64,000 nucleotides of DNA from Pseudocercospora fijiensis CIRAD86 (GCF_000340215.1 NW_006921532.1:1777337-1841336); one strand, 5' to 3'. Shown: positions 23,845 through 37,421, numbered from the stretch's first letter. Notes: generated from the sequence alone by a model not told the origin. Numbers and translations are program-made.

Positions 23845-26800
23845 GAACTCGTCTAACGCTATAGAATCTTTAATATAAACAGCTAGCTCCTAAGTATTGT
23901 ATTCTTTAGGCTAACCTCGCTACTTAATAAGGTAGTACGCCTTCCGCTTCTTTATCTTCTTTACTACGATTGTTTCTACCTACTACTCGTTACCTTTAGC
24001 GACAGGTATGCTTATCTTATGCTCCTCGCTATCGCGCCTATACTAAGGCTCGAGGAGGGAAATATAGAAAACATTATAGATCTTCGTGCTTAACGGCAGT
24101 GCTAGGCGGTACGCCTGCGCTCTAACTGCGTTAATAATACGGAAAGGCCCTATATACTTCGGGCTAAGTTTCTTCTTTAGGACATCTAAGCTAATGTTCT
24201 TTGTCGACAGTAAGACTAGGTTACCTATACTATATGTCTTAGTAGTATAGTATGTATTATATTGCTTAGCCTAGTATTCTGCTACTTTCTACTAGCGTTC
24301 CGCAAGCGTTTTATATACTTATCGTAGTCGCTCCGCAGCGTCGATAGCTGCTAGTACCCTTCCCTTAGTTAGCTCGTCCCGAGCTAGTAGCTTATTTGCG
24401 CTCGGTATTAAATTAGGGTTGAAGCCGTAGAGCATCTTAAAGGGGCTTATACGCAACGCAAAATAAACGCTATTATTATAGGAAAACTCCGCCTAAGGCA
24501 ACAATTTAGCCTAATTATCCTAGTTCTCGGAGTAATAATATCGTAGGTATTGCTCGAGGGTCTAGTTCGCGCGTTCGGTCTACCTATTAGTCTAAGGATA
24601 GAAGGCTGTACTAAGCCTGCGCTTTATATGCGCTTCGAAGCAGAAGTCGCTCTAAAACTAGCTAGTAAATAGCGATCTACGATCGCTAATAATACCTAAT
24701 AGCACTTTAAAACGCCTAATTACCTCCCTTTAAAGGATATCCGCGAGTTCTACTACTATATACTTCTTCGTCGTTAGGATAAAGAGGCTTATCTTCGTAT
24801 AGCGGTCGACTATTACGAGGATCGTAGTATATACGTAGGCGCCGAGCTTACTCGGCGGGAGATTGGTAATAAAGTCTATCGTTAACTCTTACTAAGGTCG
24901 GGTCGGTATAGGTAGAGTAGCGAGCTCTCTATAGGGGCGATAGCGCTTCGCCTTCGACTGTTAACAAATTCTATAGGTACGAACATAGGCTATAACATCC
25001 TCGGCTATCTTCGGCTAGAAGTACTTTCGGCGTATTAGGTCTATAGTTTTAGCTATACTAAAGTGTCTAGCTAAAGGGTCGTCGTAGTATATATATATTA
25101 GCTACGTACGCAATACGTAGTCCTTAGGGATATATAGCGCATCGCCGTAGTAAATGAGGTTACTACGACGAGAATAGCTAAGCGGGAGGTTAGAACTACT
25201 TAACGAGGCTAAGCTACCCGCCGGTAAGCTTGTCTCGTATAAGCCTCCTTCTCTCGCTTGCTCTAGCTATTACAAAGTGCGTACGAAACTAAGGATTATA
25301 TTAGGTGTCTCGTAGTAGGGCCCGTTATTCCTAACGATAGTAGCCGCTACTCTTACGGGACTACTAATAAAACTCTTGCGTTCCGCTAGCGCTACACTAG
25401 CGTCTCGCATCCCTATATATATAATAGAGATGCGTTTTACAATTAGCTTAATATCCTCGGGTAGATTTAACTATAGAGCTAGTTTCGACTATAATATAGG
25501 AAGAAGGTTGTTTACCGCCTACGACTCGCTCTCGTAGTCGTTATATCGTAAAGGCGTATCGGCTAGGTTTCGCTTACTAGCCCAATATTTAATAGTAAAG
25601 TTAAAAGATATAAGGAAGGTTGCCTATCTTGTCTGCCTTCCGACGAGCTACTTTATCTTTATAAAGCCCTTAAGATTAGCGTAGTCGATAACTACGCGGG
25701 TCGTATACTAGGCGCTATCGAGGTACGGGCGCTAATACTTAAAGGACTCGATAACCGCTAGGAGCTCCTAGTTATAGGTCTTATAATTTGTCTTAGCTAG
25801 GACTATTTTTCGTAACTAGAAGGCAATAGGGTGCTAATTCCTATCTTCGCTCTATTGTAATATAATTCCTGCTAAGGCAAACGTAGAGGTATCGGTCTCG
25901 ATGCGTAGAGGCTTCGTAGGATTATAGTGTCGCAATATCGAGGCCGAGCTAAAGGCAGCCTTTAGCTAGCGGAACGCTTGCTCCTCGCTTTCGCCCTACG
26001 GGACCTGCCCTAGCTTTCGGCTATTTACGGCTCCTTTCGATAGGGCGGTTAGCGGTATAACGATTCGGGAGTAATTTAGAATAAACCTCCGATAGAAGTT
26101 GCAGAATCTAAGAAAGGATTAAACCTCCTTTAGCGTTAATAGGCGAGGCTACTCGGTAATAGCGTTTACCCTACGCTAATCTATCGATACGCCTTCGGTA
26201 CTAACGATAAACCCGAGGAATTCGACTTCTTTCTTCTAGAAGGAACATTTCTTTCTATTCGTATATAAGGCGAACTTCCGGAGCCGCGTAAGGATAGCGC
26301 GTACGTCTCGTACGTAGTCCTCTCGCGTTTTGCTATAGATAAGAATATCGTTAAGGTAGACGATATAGCAAATATTAACTAGGCTAGCTAACGCCCTATT
26401 AATGTATCCTTAAAACGTAGCAGGAGTATTAGTAAGCCTAAAAGGCATTACCTTATACTCGAAGTGCCTATACCGCATACGGAACGCAGTCTTCTACTCG
26501 TCGCCTCGCTTAATATAGATATAGTAATATATATCCTAAAGGTCTAAGGACGTATACCATTCGGCGTCCTTAAGCCTATTAAGCGTTTCGCTAATAAGGG
26601 GCAGGGGGTAACGATTTTTAATAGTAATCTCGTTTAGTCCCCTATAATTAACGCAGAGTCTTAGACTGCTATCCTTCTTTAGTACGAATAGGATCGGCGT
26701 ACCTGCCTCGCTTATACTAAGCTAGATCTAATCGTTGTCTAAGGCTAAGCTTAGGTAATTACGAAGGTCGCTAAGCTCTCTTCCTAAAGAATAGTAGAGA

Positions 26801-27470
26801 GGTTTGTATAGCGGCTTCGTTCCGGGGATTAGGTTAATCGTATACTCTACGTCTTCGGGGAGCTTGCATCTCGCTTCGGGCGTTATTATAAAGACGTCTT
26901 CGAAGTCTTTAAATTCTTCTAGTAAGGAGGAACCTTTAGCGATATCGCGGAGCTAGCGAACGCTAATCGTATATACGTATAGGGCGTTACGTATGTCCTT
27001 CTAGAATTCCTATAGTTCCCGCACGCGTATCGAACGCGCTATAGCTTCGTTCCTATAGGTCTAGGCATCCGTCGAGCTGTCGACGATTACCTTTTAATCG
27101 CGCCTCTAAGGCCTACTAAGAATAATATTAGGGAGGGGCATCTCGAAAGCGTAGAACACTCCGGTAGTAATACGTTCTTAGCCTATAGAGTCGGCGATCC
27201 GCAAGCGTAGATAATGCGCTCCGTAGTAGTATCCTCGGTCGCCCTAGAAACTATCGGCACTAGGTAGTACGGCGTTAACAATCCGCTAAGGCTAGTGTCG
27301 TAGAACGAATTCTTAAGATACTACATTAATGTTAGCAGCATTATCTAATAAGCATTCGACGGACACTTCCCCTTCTTACGTAACGATTGCTCCGCGTACG
27401 CGTCCCGTAGGTACTACTACTACTAAGCTACTTAGTTAAGATTCCGTACCTATCCCTAGCTCTTAGGAGG
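23845..27470 (-). pseudogene. Element 4 pol with chromodomain, RIP-inactivated
   Basis: Protease lies around 27.4-26.9 kb. In the RT the catalytic box reads YLND at 26347-26358, where the family has YxDD. RNase H (about 25.9-25.5 kb) and integrase (about 25.1-24.2 kb) follow. The C-terminus encodes a chromodomain with KIKKRKAYYLIK, a tryptophan position now stop, PKEYNT and IKDSIALDEFE. Chromodomains tether integration to methylated-histone chromatin in known chromoviruses. Confidence 0.75.
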
Positions 27471-27499
27471 TGCCTTATCTTTTCTCTTAGCCTTCGGGT

Positions 27500-28800
27500 C
27501 GTTCTTCTTCTCTTTAGCGTTAGCGGCTACCTTGCGTACTATAGGGTTGTCGTCTTTCTAGAGATAGCGGTTCGGGTACGCGTTCTTATAATAGCCTTTC
27601 TAGCGATAGCTATAATATTCGACCTTACTAATATTATACCCGCCTTGCGAGTTATCGCCCTTCGTATGCTTCCCGCCTACGCTACGGTCGCGATTTAACT
27701 ACTACTTACGAGCCTAACTATTAGATCGACGCTTCTTGCCTTTACTACCTCCGGTTTTATCGTAGTTACGATCCTTGCGTTTGCTAGACGGCTTATTAGG
27801 GGTCTCGATACGCGTCGCAAGCTCTACGAGTTCGTAACGCGTCGTTAGTACCATATAGTATTTAATAATCGCGCTACGAATCGCCGGCTAGAGTTTAACG
27901 AGGAGATAGCGGATCCTATACTCTTCGCTATAGTCGCTAAGTTAATCTTCGAGCACTACGAGCTTAAGGGCAAAGCTTTAGACTAACTATCCCTTACGCT
28001 AACGGGCCGCCTTATACTCGAGGGTTACGTCTAGTATATAGTTTATAGGGTCCCCGACGCAGTTCCGATAGAAGGTTTTAAAGTCCTAGTAGGTATAATT
28101 CTATAGGTCCTTAAGGCTATTTTTATTATACTATCGCTCCTACGCATCGCCTACGAGGTATATAATACTATAAAGCACCTTGCTTTCGTCCGTATAATAG
28201 ATAGCTCCGGATAGTATAAAGGTAATAGAAAGTTCTCGAAGGAATCGCCTTAACTCCTTAATCGTATCGCCTTTAAAGGGCTTAGGTTCCTTTAGGCGAG
28301 GCTTAATAGCCGTAAGACTAGCGACTACGTAGCTTATACTAGGCATAGGGGCTACGCTTAGCGCACTTCCGGAAAGAGGTAGTCGATACGAGACAGATTC
28401 AGCTCTCTAAGATTTAGGCCTCTAAATCGACTTGTTAGCTAATTCTTCCTCGTCCTTATCGTCGTCGTCGCCTAGGAATAGGGTTATCGTAGGACCCTCG
28501 CCGGCGGTACCGCTACTCGGAGCTAGCGCATCGCCTACGTCCCTAAGGGTACGAAGACGCGTATTCTCTCGCTTAGCTTCTTAAGCCTAGACTTCTAGCC
28601 TAAGCACTTCTTACTTAGCTAGAAATCGTTCGAGCCGTAGGCGGGTCGCTTCTTAGCGCGCCTAATATTCGGCCTTATATTATTGTATCGCTACGTCGTT
28701 TTCTAATACTATAGGCGCTCCTAATGCATTATTCTACGCGTTTCCCGCGCCCGGCGCGTTCGGATCGCTTGCGTTTATCTTTCGGGGTTCTATAGGCCGC
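27500..28800 (-). pseudogene. Element 4 gag, RIP-inactivated
   Basis: Minus strand. A 68-codon open segment (28140-28346) reads PKPFKGDTIKELRRFLREL, a typical gypsy gag start of the capsid. A damaged zinc knuckle with tyrosines at cysteine positions lies near 27.6 kb. Upstream gag N-terminus extends towards the 5' LTR at 28825. Confidence 0.65.
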
Positions 28801-28824
28801 TACGAAGGATAGATAGTTTAGAAC

Positions 28825-29132
28825 TATAAGAAAATAGGTATATAGCAACGTATAGAACACCCTCTACTAATCGCCGTAGTAGAAAGTAGAACTAAACCGT
28901 GCCTTTTTTAGAATAGGGCAGAGCGACTACTATTAACTAGGCCTAGCACGGATAGCATATCTACCGTGCCGGCTACCGAGTATGTCCGTACGAGTAATCG
29001 AGCATTACGCGCATATACTAAGCAAGCTTATCGCTAGCGCGGCTGTATCGTACTATACGTAATAATATTATATAATTGTTATATAGGCTTACTAAGGCAG
29101 GACAGGAGACTTTACTTGCTTAGGTTCTTATA
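28825..29132 (-). repeat. Element 4 5' LTR (308 bp)
   Basis: Partner of 22148-22455. GGTTC follows immediately at 29133-29137. Confidence 0.9.
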
Positions 29133-29137
29133 GGTTC

Positions 29138-29500
29138 CCCGTAAGGAGCGTTAATCTTACTATTCCTTATCGTAGTGTCCTAAGGGTCTCGATCCTCGCT
29201 TCTACGATATTCCTTAGCTATCGCTCCTTAGAGGAGGTCGAGCGTATCGGCCTTACGGTATAGGCGAGACGCGCGCTATAACTCTGCCTCGAATAATATA
29301 ACGTTTAGGCGCTTATATCGCGATTAGTACTATAGAAATTTTTACTAAAAAGCTGCTACTTTACGTTCCCTACGACGGACGTAGTTATCGCGCTCGAGGG
29401 CCGTTCCTATTCGTCGTCGGTAATTAATAAAAAGCTCTCTTATCGTCCGGAAAGATCGATACTAAATAAGGGATAGCCCGCGTTTACGTATAATAGTTGC
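29138..29500 (-). pseudogene. Element 3 accessory ORF, 5' part
   Basis: Minus-strand frame continuous with 22147 downward across the element 4 insertion. It reads KADTLDLL, a RIP stop, GAIAKEYRRSEDRDP, then INAPYG. The start codon is not identifiable after RIP, and the boundary with the end of pol (about 29.5 kb) is approximate. Confidence 0.45.
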
Positions 29501-29559
29501 CTAAGTAACGTAGTTATAATAACGATATAAGGGTACGCCTAGGTAGATTACGACTTTAA

Positions 29560-32500
29560 AGGAGGAGTCGCGCCGCGGAGTCGTATCGATTTGCGACGAA
29601 CCGTAAGGGATTGTCCGGCCTCGCCTTTGTCGGCGGAGCTAGTAACCTCTAAAAAAGGCTAGCGAGCTCTCGTCCGCTTTACTACCCTACGGAGGATACG
29701 GGATAGCGGTACCTCCTCTAAAGGGTATACGTTATCGTAGATTTTACGAAGATCGTCCGCGCTCGTTAAGTCGTCGATATTATACTATATATTATAGGCG
29801 CTCCTATACCCTTTCTACTTTACTAGGTATTAGAGAACGGGCTAGCCTCTTCGGACGACAGTCCGTCGCCTAAGAAAGCGCTCGATTTCGTAAGAGTCGC
29901 CCTCGTCGCTAGAACTTAGACCGTCCTTAGCTATAACGGGCGGGGGCTTGTAATTAATAGTTCTCTTAAAAGGATCTAGGTCTTTAGGAGCTTTTTCTAA
30001 CTACGAAACCGATATTACCGGATAGATACGCATTAATAGTAGTAACTCGAGACAGTAGGCTAGTCGTCCGACCTTCTTAAGAACTATAAAAGGCCCTTTA
30101 AAATAGTAGCTAAACTTATACGACTAACCTAGCACTTCGTAACTACGGTATAGGCGAAGCATAATACGGTTACCTAGCTTAAGGAATAGGGGCTTATACT
30201 TGCTATTATACTGTTCTTTTATTTTTACGTTCGCCTAAGTAATCGCGTCCTAGACTTCCTTCTAGATACAGCTACGCGCTACCGCCCTATTATACGGATA
30301 GTCGTAAAGTATATCGAGCGAGTCGAGATTCGTCCTTACGCCTATAGCAACCTCGTTCGGCGACTAACTAGTAGTCGTATTATAGGAGTTATTAAGCGTA
30401 GCCTATAGCTATAGAATAAACGTCGTCTAATCCTCGCTAGGATAATCCGCTAACTAGTAACAAATCGCCGTCTCGACCGTTTAGTTAGTTCGCTCGGATT
30501 AACTATCGGTTTAAGGGTAGTAGGCCGTAGACGTAGCTAGCTTCGTATATAGGCGCGAGAAAACGCTCTTAAAGAAGTCGCTTAGCTAGCGAGGATTATA
30601 ATTAGTAATAAGCACTACCGGTATACTTATATCTATTAAGCAAAGCCTATCGATTAGAGTAATGCCCTAGTCGTAGGCCTTCTAGTCCTCTTTGCCTAGG
30701 ACGACTACTACCCGCTTAAACGTCTTGCAAGTAATCGTATATAGTGTATTAAATCTATCGGTCGTAACCGGCAAGGCGGTTACGAGATCTATCGTTATAG
30801 TATAGTATAGGCCCTCCGCATTCTAGATCGGGTAAAGTTCGCCGTAAGGAGCGTATCGGGGGGTACGCAAAAGGAGATACTAGTAATAATAATCTAAATA
30901 GAGGCGAAGGTAGCGAGCGAGTCGATATATAAAGAAGGAAGCTTAAATACGGTCGAAGACGCGCTAAAAGCCTTAGTAGCAACAGTTATCGTAAGCCTAC
31001 TCGAAGATCTCGCCTATTAAGGCTCGAGGGATATAGAGTCGCTCGCGCCCTAAAGATTAGTTACGGAAATATAAGAGGCCGTCCCTCTCGAAGAATCGAA
31101 TACCTAGCGGACTATTAAACTTATTACCTACAAATAGGTCCGGATTTCTGCTACCCTTATACCGAACTAGCGTTTTCGTTACCGAAGGCATATTAGCTCT
31201 CTCCGAATAGAGACGCTCTAAAGCATTCCGCGCCTACGCTTATTAAACTAGTCGCAAAACCCTAGACTAATGTTCGTTATTATCGTACGCTTAGTTTAAC
31301 CGACGTCGGAAATCCGGATCTAGCTCTATTAATATCGTATAGAAGTAGGCTACTTCCTCTAGATCGGCCGAAGAGGGCGTAGCGTCGGTATAGTAAGAGA
31401 GCGGGTCTAAGTTCTCCTCGTCTGGCGTTAGCTTAGGCGACTCCGTATCCCCTAGAAGTCGACTAAGGGCGTTTAGAACTAGGTATATCCGCCCTAGACG
31501 GTAAACTATATCGACTCGATATTAGGAAAGGAATATCGATACCTTTACTAATTTTAGGTTCTACTTACCTATATCGGTAGTCGTAGTTATCGATACCGAG
31601 TTAGTAAGACCGACCGCGGCATAGTAGTCTATAAAGATAGTCGTCGGCCTCGATAAAGTATATATTAAATAGCCTACCTTCTTTACTATCTATATAATTC
31701 CCGAGTATTCGAGCTCTATCGGCTAATATCGTATCTCTACCTAAGTTAGGCCTCGGCTTAAGAACAAAATAGGCTAAACCTTGTAATAAGGAAACAACTG
31801 CGCCTTTCCCTTAGACAGAATAGGGTCTAGGTTTCTATCGATATAGTAGAGTACCGCGCTATAGCTAAACTCTTTAGAGGAATCTATATTAGCGTATAAG
31901 CGACGGTTAGGGTCGAAATAGTATAGGAAGGAGGGCTCGTAGAACATCGATTGTAATAAGCGGAACGCTTTTACTAGCTCGTCGCGGTACTAATCGTTCT
32001 TACCTAGCGTCGTAACGGCGACGTGCCGGCGACGACTATTACCGGTAACTAGCGCACCTTTTAATAAGTGTATCTTCTCCGCCTATAGAGGCGCCGCTAT
32101 CTGTACGTAGTATAGGATGTGTTGCCGCAACTAATTAGTTAGACCGAGATAATGCTCTAGCTTCTATACGTTCTCCGGGAACTAAAGTAAGGTAATCGCT
32201 GCGATTTTCTCTTTACTCGTAGCTAGACCGAGGCCGCTAACGTACTAACCTAAAAGAGTCGTAGAGGGGAAGCCTAAGAAAGTCTTCTTCGGACTAATAC
32301 TAATCCTTATAGCGTCTAACCTCTAGAAGACCGCTTCTAGATAATCGAGATACTTAGGTAACGTTTTCGAAAACACTACGATATCGTCGATATAAGCTCG
32401 CGTAAAGCTACGATAGTCGCGAAGGATCTAATCTAGCTTCCGCTATACGAATTAGACGCTATTCGAATATCTAATAATAGCGACCTTATACTATTCCTAG

Positions 32501-33950
32501 CTATAATAAGTATTAATCGTTAATTTGTAACGATCCTCCGGCTTTACGCCCTATTAGTAGAAGAAGGTTAGACAGTCTATAGTGCTAATATACTAGCACC
32601 CTACTAACTATATAAAGAGATCCGCCTAGAGCGGTATCTAATAGCTGTCGGGGATCGTTACCTTATTTAAGGCGCGTATATCGACTACCGCCCGCGGCTT
32701 ATTAATTATACTACCTTTACCGTTAGCAACGCGCTTCTATACGACAAATACTAGAAAGCTAAAGGGCGTAGGCTCGGTTATATACTACATCTTCCCCTAG
32801 CAGTATAGGTCGTTATATATCTTATCTACTACTTTACGATCCCTCTTACCTAGATTAATTATATAAGGGGGCGGTAACAGATCTAGGTAATTTAGCACGG
32901 TTAGGATAGGCATATAATCGTGCTCGGGAATATCGACTACCGTTTAGCGATCCGTAAAAAGCTCCGGGTACCGCTCGACCGCTATAGCGATTTAGTCTGC
33001 CTAGTTATCGTTACCGTAGATCGTTACGCCTAACGCGTACTAGTATTCCCGCTATGCATTTAGCATATCCCGCGTAGCCGTAAAAGCGTTAGGACTTAAT
33101 CCCGCTAGTCCGTAGTCGGCTACGTCGATATAGTAGGCCCTAGCAATAGTCCTATTACTTAATAAACCGAGTAGCTGTCCGGCTCGAATCGTTACTAGAG
33201 TCGTCGCATCGTTACGAATATATATATAAGAAAAATTAGCGTCTACGACCTAATTATACGCCGTTACTAATAGCGGAGCTTATAACGACAATCTCTATAT
33301 ATTGCTAGTTAGCTAGACTAAGAAACCGGCGTTAAGAATAAAATCCCGGCCCTTAGGGAGGTCGCCGCCGTACTTAACTAGAGCGAGGGCGACCGTACGC
33401 GGCGCTAATATTACGTCCTCCGCTAGCCTTACGGGGCGCTAGACCGACTTCCCTTTCTTACGCTTAACGGCTACTTTAAAGCGGGCGTTGTCCTAACTAG
33501 CTACGGTAACCGTCCGTACGGGAATATCGATCTTTATTCCCTTTAGGATAATCGTATCTATACCGACTAGGATTTTTGCCTTTAGTTTAGAAACTAGGTA
33601 AACCTCGCGAGTTATTCGTACTAGGGAGACTATATCGTCCGTCTTCGCTACTAGGACAAATATATCTAATACGACGTATTCCCCGGAGCGATACGCGCCG
33701 GTAATGCTGCCGATTTCGATCGGTTCGCGTAGCTTGCGTACCTCTACGTCCGGGCAATAGCTTAAAACGAAGTCTTTTTTCGTAATAGTAAGCGTATAGC
33801 CGGTATCTAAGTAGACCTATATAGACGTACCGGATAGTAATAACCGAAGAGGGAAAGTTATATATTACTAATTCCGGAATACGTAACCTTACTAAGCTAA
33901 CGGAGGCGCCTTCGACTAAATTACTTCCGGGTTTGCCGATACGCGTTCGA
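29560..33950 (-). pseudogene. Element 3 pol: protease, RT, RNase H, integrase, chromodomain
   Basis: Minus strand. Retropepsin active site YLDTG at about 33.80 kb. RT catalytic box YIDD at 32383-32394 is intact and followed by VVFSKTLPKYLDYL. RNase H region NRRLYANIDSSKEFSYSAVL is near 31.9 kb. Integrase includes ITIDLVTALPVTTDRFNTLY at about 30.77 kb and a terminal GNRIMLRLYRSYEVLG segment. A chromodomain (29735-29893) begins YEIERFLRRRTV and contains KGYRSAYNI and YNIDDLTSADDL. All Trp/Gln positions are prone to TAG/TAA. Confidence 0.8.
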
Positions 33951-33999
33951 TAATAGTAGAAGGCGTCGTCGCCCCTATATACTCCTTACGAACATACTA

Positions 34000-36900
34000 G
34001 TATAGAAGGTTGCCTAACTTAAATCGCCGCCTATAGACCTTATAAGCGTACTTCGTAGAGGCAAATAGTTAGATCGCCGCTAGTAGGGACGCTTTAGCCT
34101 ATAGTACCGAGTTTAACGCTAATAGCGAGCGATCGCCTATATCCGCAAAGTAAGCTCCTAAGCCCGGATTAGAGTCGTATAGGTCGGTAAAGTAGTCGGC
34201 GTCTTCTCCGGCGTTACTAAAATAGCTATAATTATCTGCGTCGGTTCTCCTATTATCCTCCTAACTATCCTCCTAATAGACGTCGTCGGCTTAGTTAGTA
34301 TTATTTATAGTATCGCCTGCTTTCTTACTATTATCGGTAAAGTTAGCCTACTTACGAGCTCGATCGTTACGCTTTCTATCCTATCGATTAAATAGGCGCG
34401 AATCGACTCGCTTTAGGTCTTTCGGGAGGAAGGTAGGGCTACTACCCTTCGACGGTTCTTTACTATTTCCTACTAGTAGTAGGCGATTCTACTAAGGGGC
34501 GTTAGGTAGGCGATTCTGCTAATAGGTATTAGTAAGGCGTAGTAGGTTCGGTCGGTCGGTATCGTAGTTCCGGTAGTTAGAGGATGCTCTTACTAGAGCG
34601 AAGCTCGCTAGAGTATAAGAGGCGTTCCTTTTATATCGGTTCTACTAGGTAGCCTTACTAGCGCAGCTATTATTCCTAGTCGTAGCGTCTTAGCGACGAT
34701 TAGACGAGGACGAAAGCATATACTCCTAGATTAATGCCTACTTCTCGTAGTACGTAACCTACTTATCGACCTTTATACGACGATTTAGCTCGTCTATATT
34801 TAATTAGAGGCGCGGGTCTATTCGACGGTAAGCTTCTAAAAGCCGGTTCGATTTCCGTACGCTAGTATCCTTAGCAAGTCGCACCGTCTTAATAATAAAG
34901 TCCGTTACTAAACGCCCTAAAGCGATATCCTACCGGTCGTAGCGTTACTTATTAAGGAGATCTATCGCCTTTATCGGAGGGACCTTCTATTTCTTACTAA
35001 GACAACGTTCCTAGCGCTTTAGACCGTGTCTACCGCGGAGCTTTACTCGGTTACAGCTAGAAAGGTAACTATAATACTAACTAAGCGCTACCCTTCGAAA
35101 GTAAAGGGAGAGGTTAAGACGAACTGTCTCTCGCCCTATAATATAAGCATAATCCTTAGCTACTTCGATAAAAGCATATACCGAACAGTATATTATCTTA
35201 TTCCTAACTAAGGCGTAGTCTCCCTCGCCGTAATCCGTAACGCTAAGTAGAGGATCGAAGAACCTAAGATGCGCTAGATCGAACCGTAGCCGCTAGGGGC
35301 GGGCATAGTACCCCTAGATATAACTCGCTTTAGAAACTAGCGCTTCTACGACGTAGTCCCGATAATACTAACGGTATCTGCGACGGCGGGCATGTTTATA
35401 ATAACTACTATCTAAGAAGCTGTCGTTATCCGACGAGGATTAATCGGAGTCGTCCGAATCCTTACTATTAGATAAAGATCTATCCTTACTCGGATTATCT
35501 CTATACCGATAGTGTTTCCGGCGTTACTTCTTACCTTCCCGTAGTAGACCCTATAAGTCTAATAGCGGAAAGGGCAAAGGCTAACCCTACGTCGGCTTAC
35601 GAGAGGAATTACCCGGATCGAAGTTACTAGGTAGCGGTAGTAGAGGATCGTCGGGAGGATTTCCGGGTAGATTGCTAGAAGGATTACTAGGCGGATTGCT
35701 AGGCGGATCGCCTAGCGCAAACCCGCCCCGACGTAAGTAGCTATACCTATAGGCATTTATATATACGTCTACCCTCTACTAGTAATTGTATTAACCCGGA
35801 TTCGGCTAGGGCGGACTTAGCTTATGCGTAGCTAATAGCGGTAAAATCGCCTGTTCTATTAGAAAGTCTAATACGACTTCGTTAAGGTAGACTCCTCTCT
35901 ATCTAGCTAATTTGCGAAGATAATTACGACGCTAACGGTTTTACTATATAGCGATGTTCGCCCTATCGATCTCCTCGGTTGTCTACGAGGCGTCTACTAG
36001 GATACGATATTAGAAACGACTACGCGGCTCGTTAGCCTACGGGTCGGCGAGGCCGTCGTTTATTAGAGGCAATTAGCTGCGACCGATATCCTAGAACAGC
36101 GACGTCGATAGATCGGAAGGCCCGGTTAACGGTTCCTTAGGGGAAGTCTTAGATAGAGGCCCTCTTAGCTTCTAAGGATTCTCGTCCGCCGGGTACTATA
36201 GCTTAAGTAGCCTCTATAAGAAAACCGATTTAAGCGAGCTATTAGGCGAACCGGGACGCTATTCCGGCGGTACGGTTGTTTCTACTATAGTAATAGGCGA
36301 AACCGTAGGCTACGGTAGGACTTAAGGCGGTCGGGCTAGTAGGCGCTACTCTACTATAGGTAGTAGATAGATCTCCGGGTAGAATTAACGGTAATAGCGT
36401 AAATCGCGCACCGTTAGGAGCGCGGCTTTAAGCTCCTTAACCGATTTAGTTAGGATTCCTTTATCTACTACCTACTGTCCTAGGAAGTTATAACCGTTAA
36501 GGGCGTCTAGGTAGAGCTCCTCGATTTTAGCCTATAGAGGCGGCGGATTTCCTACGAGCGGGTAATAATATAAAACGTATAAGGTAAGCAAGTCGATTCG
36601 GCCGTGCTTTGCTCTAAGCTAGGTCGCGAAGTTCTCGCTATAATCGACGTAGTTCTAAATATAGGAATAGATACGTAGGATATAGGGCTCTATATCCGGC
36701 AATCCGAGATTATAGTACTAGGGCAGCGGTTGAACCGCTAGCTTAGCTAATTTCGAGGCTTCTACCGGAGTTAGAAGCGAGTCCGAAGGAGCTACGGCAA
36801 GCGGGTAAACTATTAGTAAGAGGGTAGAGGCGAGATAGTCTCTAAACGGAGGACAATAACGGAGAACCGACTAAAGGTAGAGGAGCGTAGCTTATCGGGC

Positions 36901-37200
36901 AGGTCCTCTTAGGGAAAGCGGCTATCCCTAGACCTAGATATAGTAGGCAATTGCTACTAAAGGTAGAAACTACTACTACTATCTCCTTAGGGTACTAATA
37001 GGATCGCTAATAAGGCGCTCGCGCGTCGGTAGGGTATAGTGCGGAAGGGTAGTAAATCGAATAGGTACCGTCGTAATAGGTAGGAGTTAAATCGTAGTAA
37101 TCGGCGGAAGATCGGTAGGACCCGTAGCTAATCGCGTCGATTCTCGTCGTAGCCGTAACGACCGGGGCCGATTCGGGTAGAGGACTAGTAGTTAGTATAG
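34000..37200 (-). pseudogene. Element 3 gag region, RIP-inactivated
   Basis: Minus-strand coding-like sequence between the 5' LTR and the protease, with stops throughout. The clearest part reads LYLDALNGYNFLGQ and KSVKELKAALLTVRDLRYYR near 36.4-36.5 kb. Assigned as gag by position, not by a recognised capsid motif. Confidence 0.5.
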
Positions 37201-37233
37201 AAGCTAACTAAGTATTAAGCGAAGCTACTAAGT

Positions 37234-37421
37234 TACTAGGCACACGGTTATAGTACGAAGGTATCGTAACGGTTATACGGTACAAAAGTTAATATCTTCT
37301 CTAAGGTACCGCGAGGCAAGCTATCTATATAATAGTCCTACTATTAGTAGCAATAGCGACCGCAGCGGTCGATAGTAACCGCTGCCTACTATCGTATATG
37401 CAATAGTGTTATATCGTAATA
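37234..37421 (-). repeat. Element 3 5' LTR (188 bp)
   Basis: Partner of 17256-17443. CTTAA follows at 37422-37426. On the internal side the minus strand reads TAGTAGCTTCGC a few bases in, a possible RIP-altered primer-binding site. Confidence 0.9.

Larger units (their letters stand above)
22148..29132 (-). mobile_element. Element 4: Ty3/gypsy chromovirus, innermost insertion
   Basis: LTRs of 308 bp each (22148-22455, 28825-29132) begin TATAAGAAAATAGG and end GGTTCTTATA, and GGTTC flanks both sides exactly (22143-22147, 29133-29137). Total 6,985 bp. Minus-strand order: gag (about 28.8-27.5 kb), protease, RT, RNase H, integrase and a C-terminal chromodomain (23845-23985). The polypurine tract GGGGGAAGGAG (minus) lies beside the 3' LTR. 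An additional ORF on the opposite strand fills 22.88-23.75 kb. It is inserted in the accessory ORF of element 3. Confidence 0.9.
17256..37421 (-). mobile_element. Element 3: giant Ty3/gypsy chromovirus inserted in element 2
   Basis: LTRs of 188 bp each (17256-17443 and 37234-37421) run from TG/TA-CTAGGCA to CGTAA-CA/TA, and CTTAA flanks both ends exactly (17251-17255, 37422-37426). Net length is about 13.2 kb without element 4. Coding is on the minus strand: gag (about 37.2-34.0 kb), protease with DTG, RT, RNase H, integrase and a chromodomain (33.95-29.56 kb), then an unrecognised ORF of about 1,600 codons. A polypurine tract (GAAAGGGAGGC, minus strand) abuts the 3' LTR. Removing it rejoins the integrase frame of element 2 as AKALKDI. 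Confidence 0.9.
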
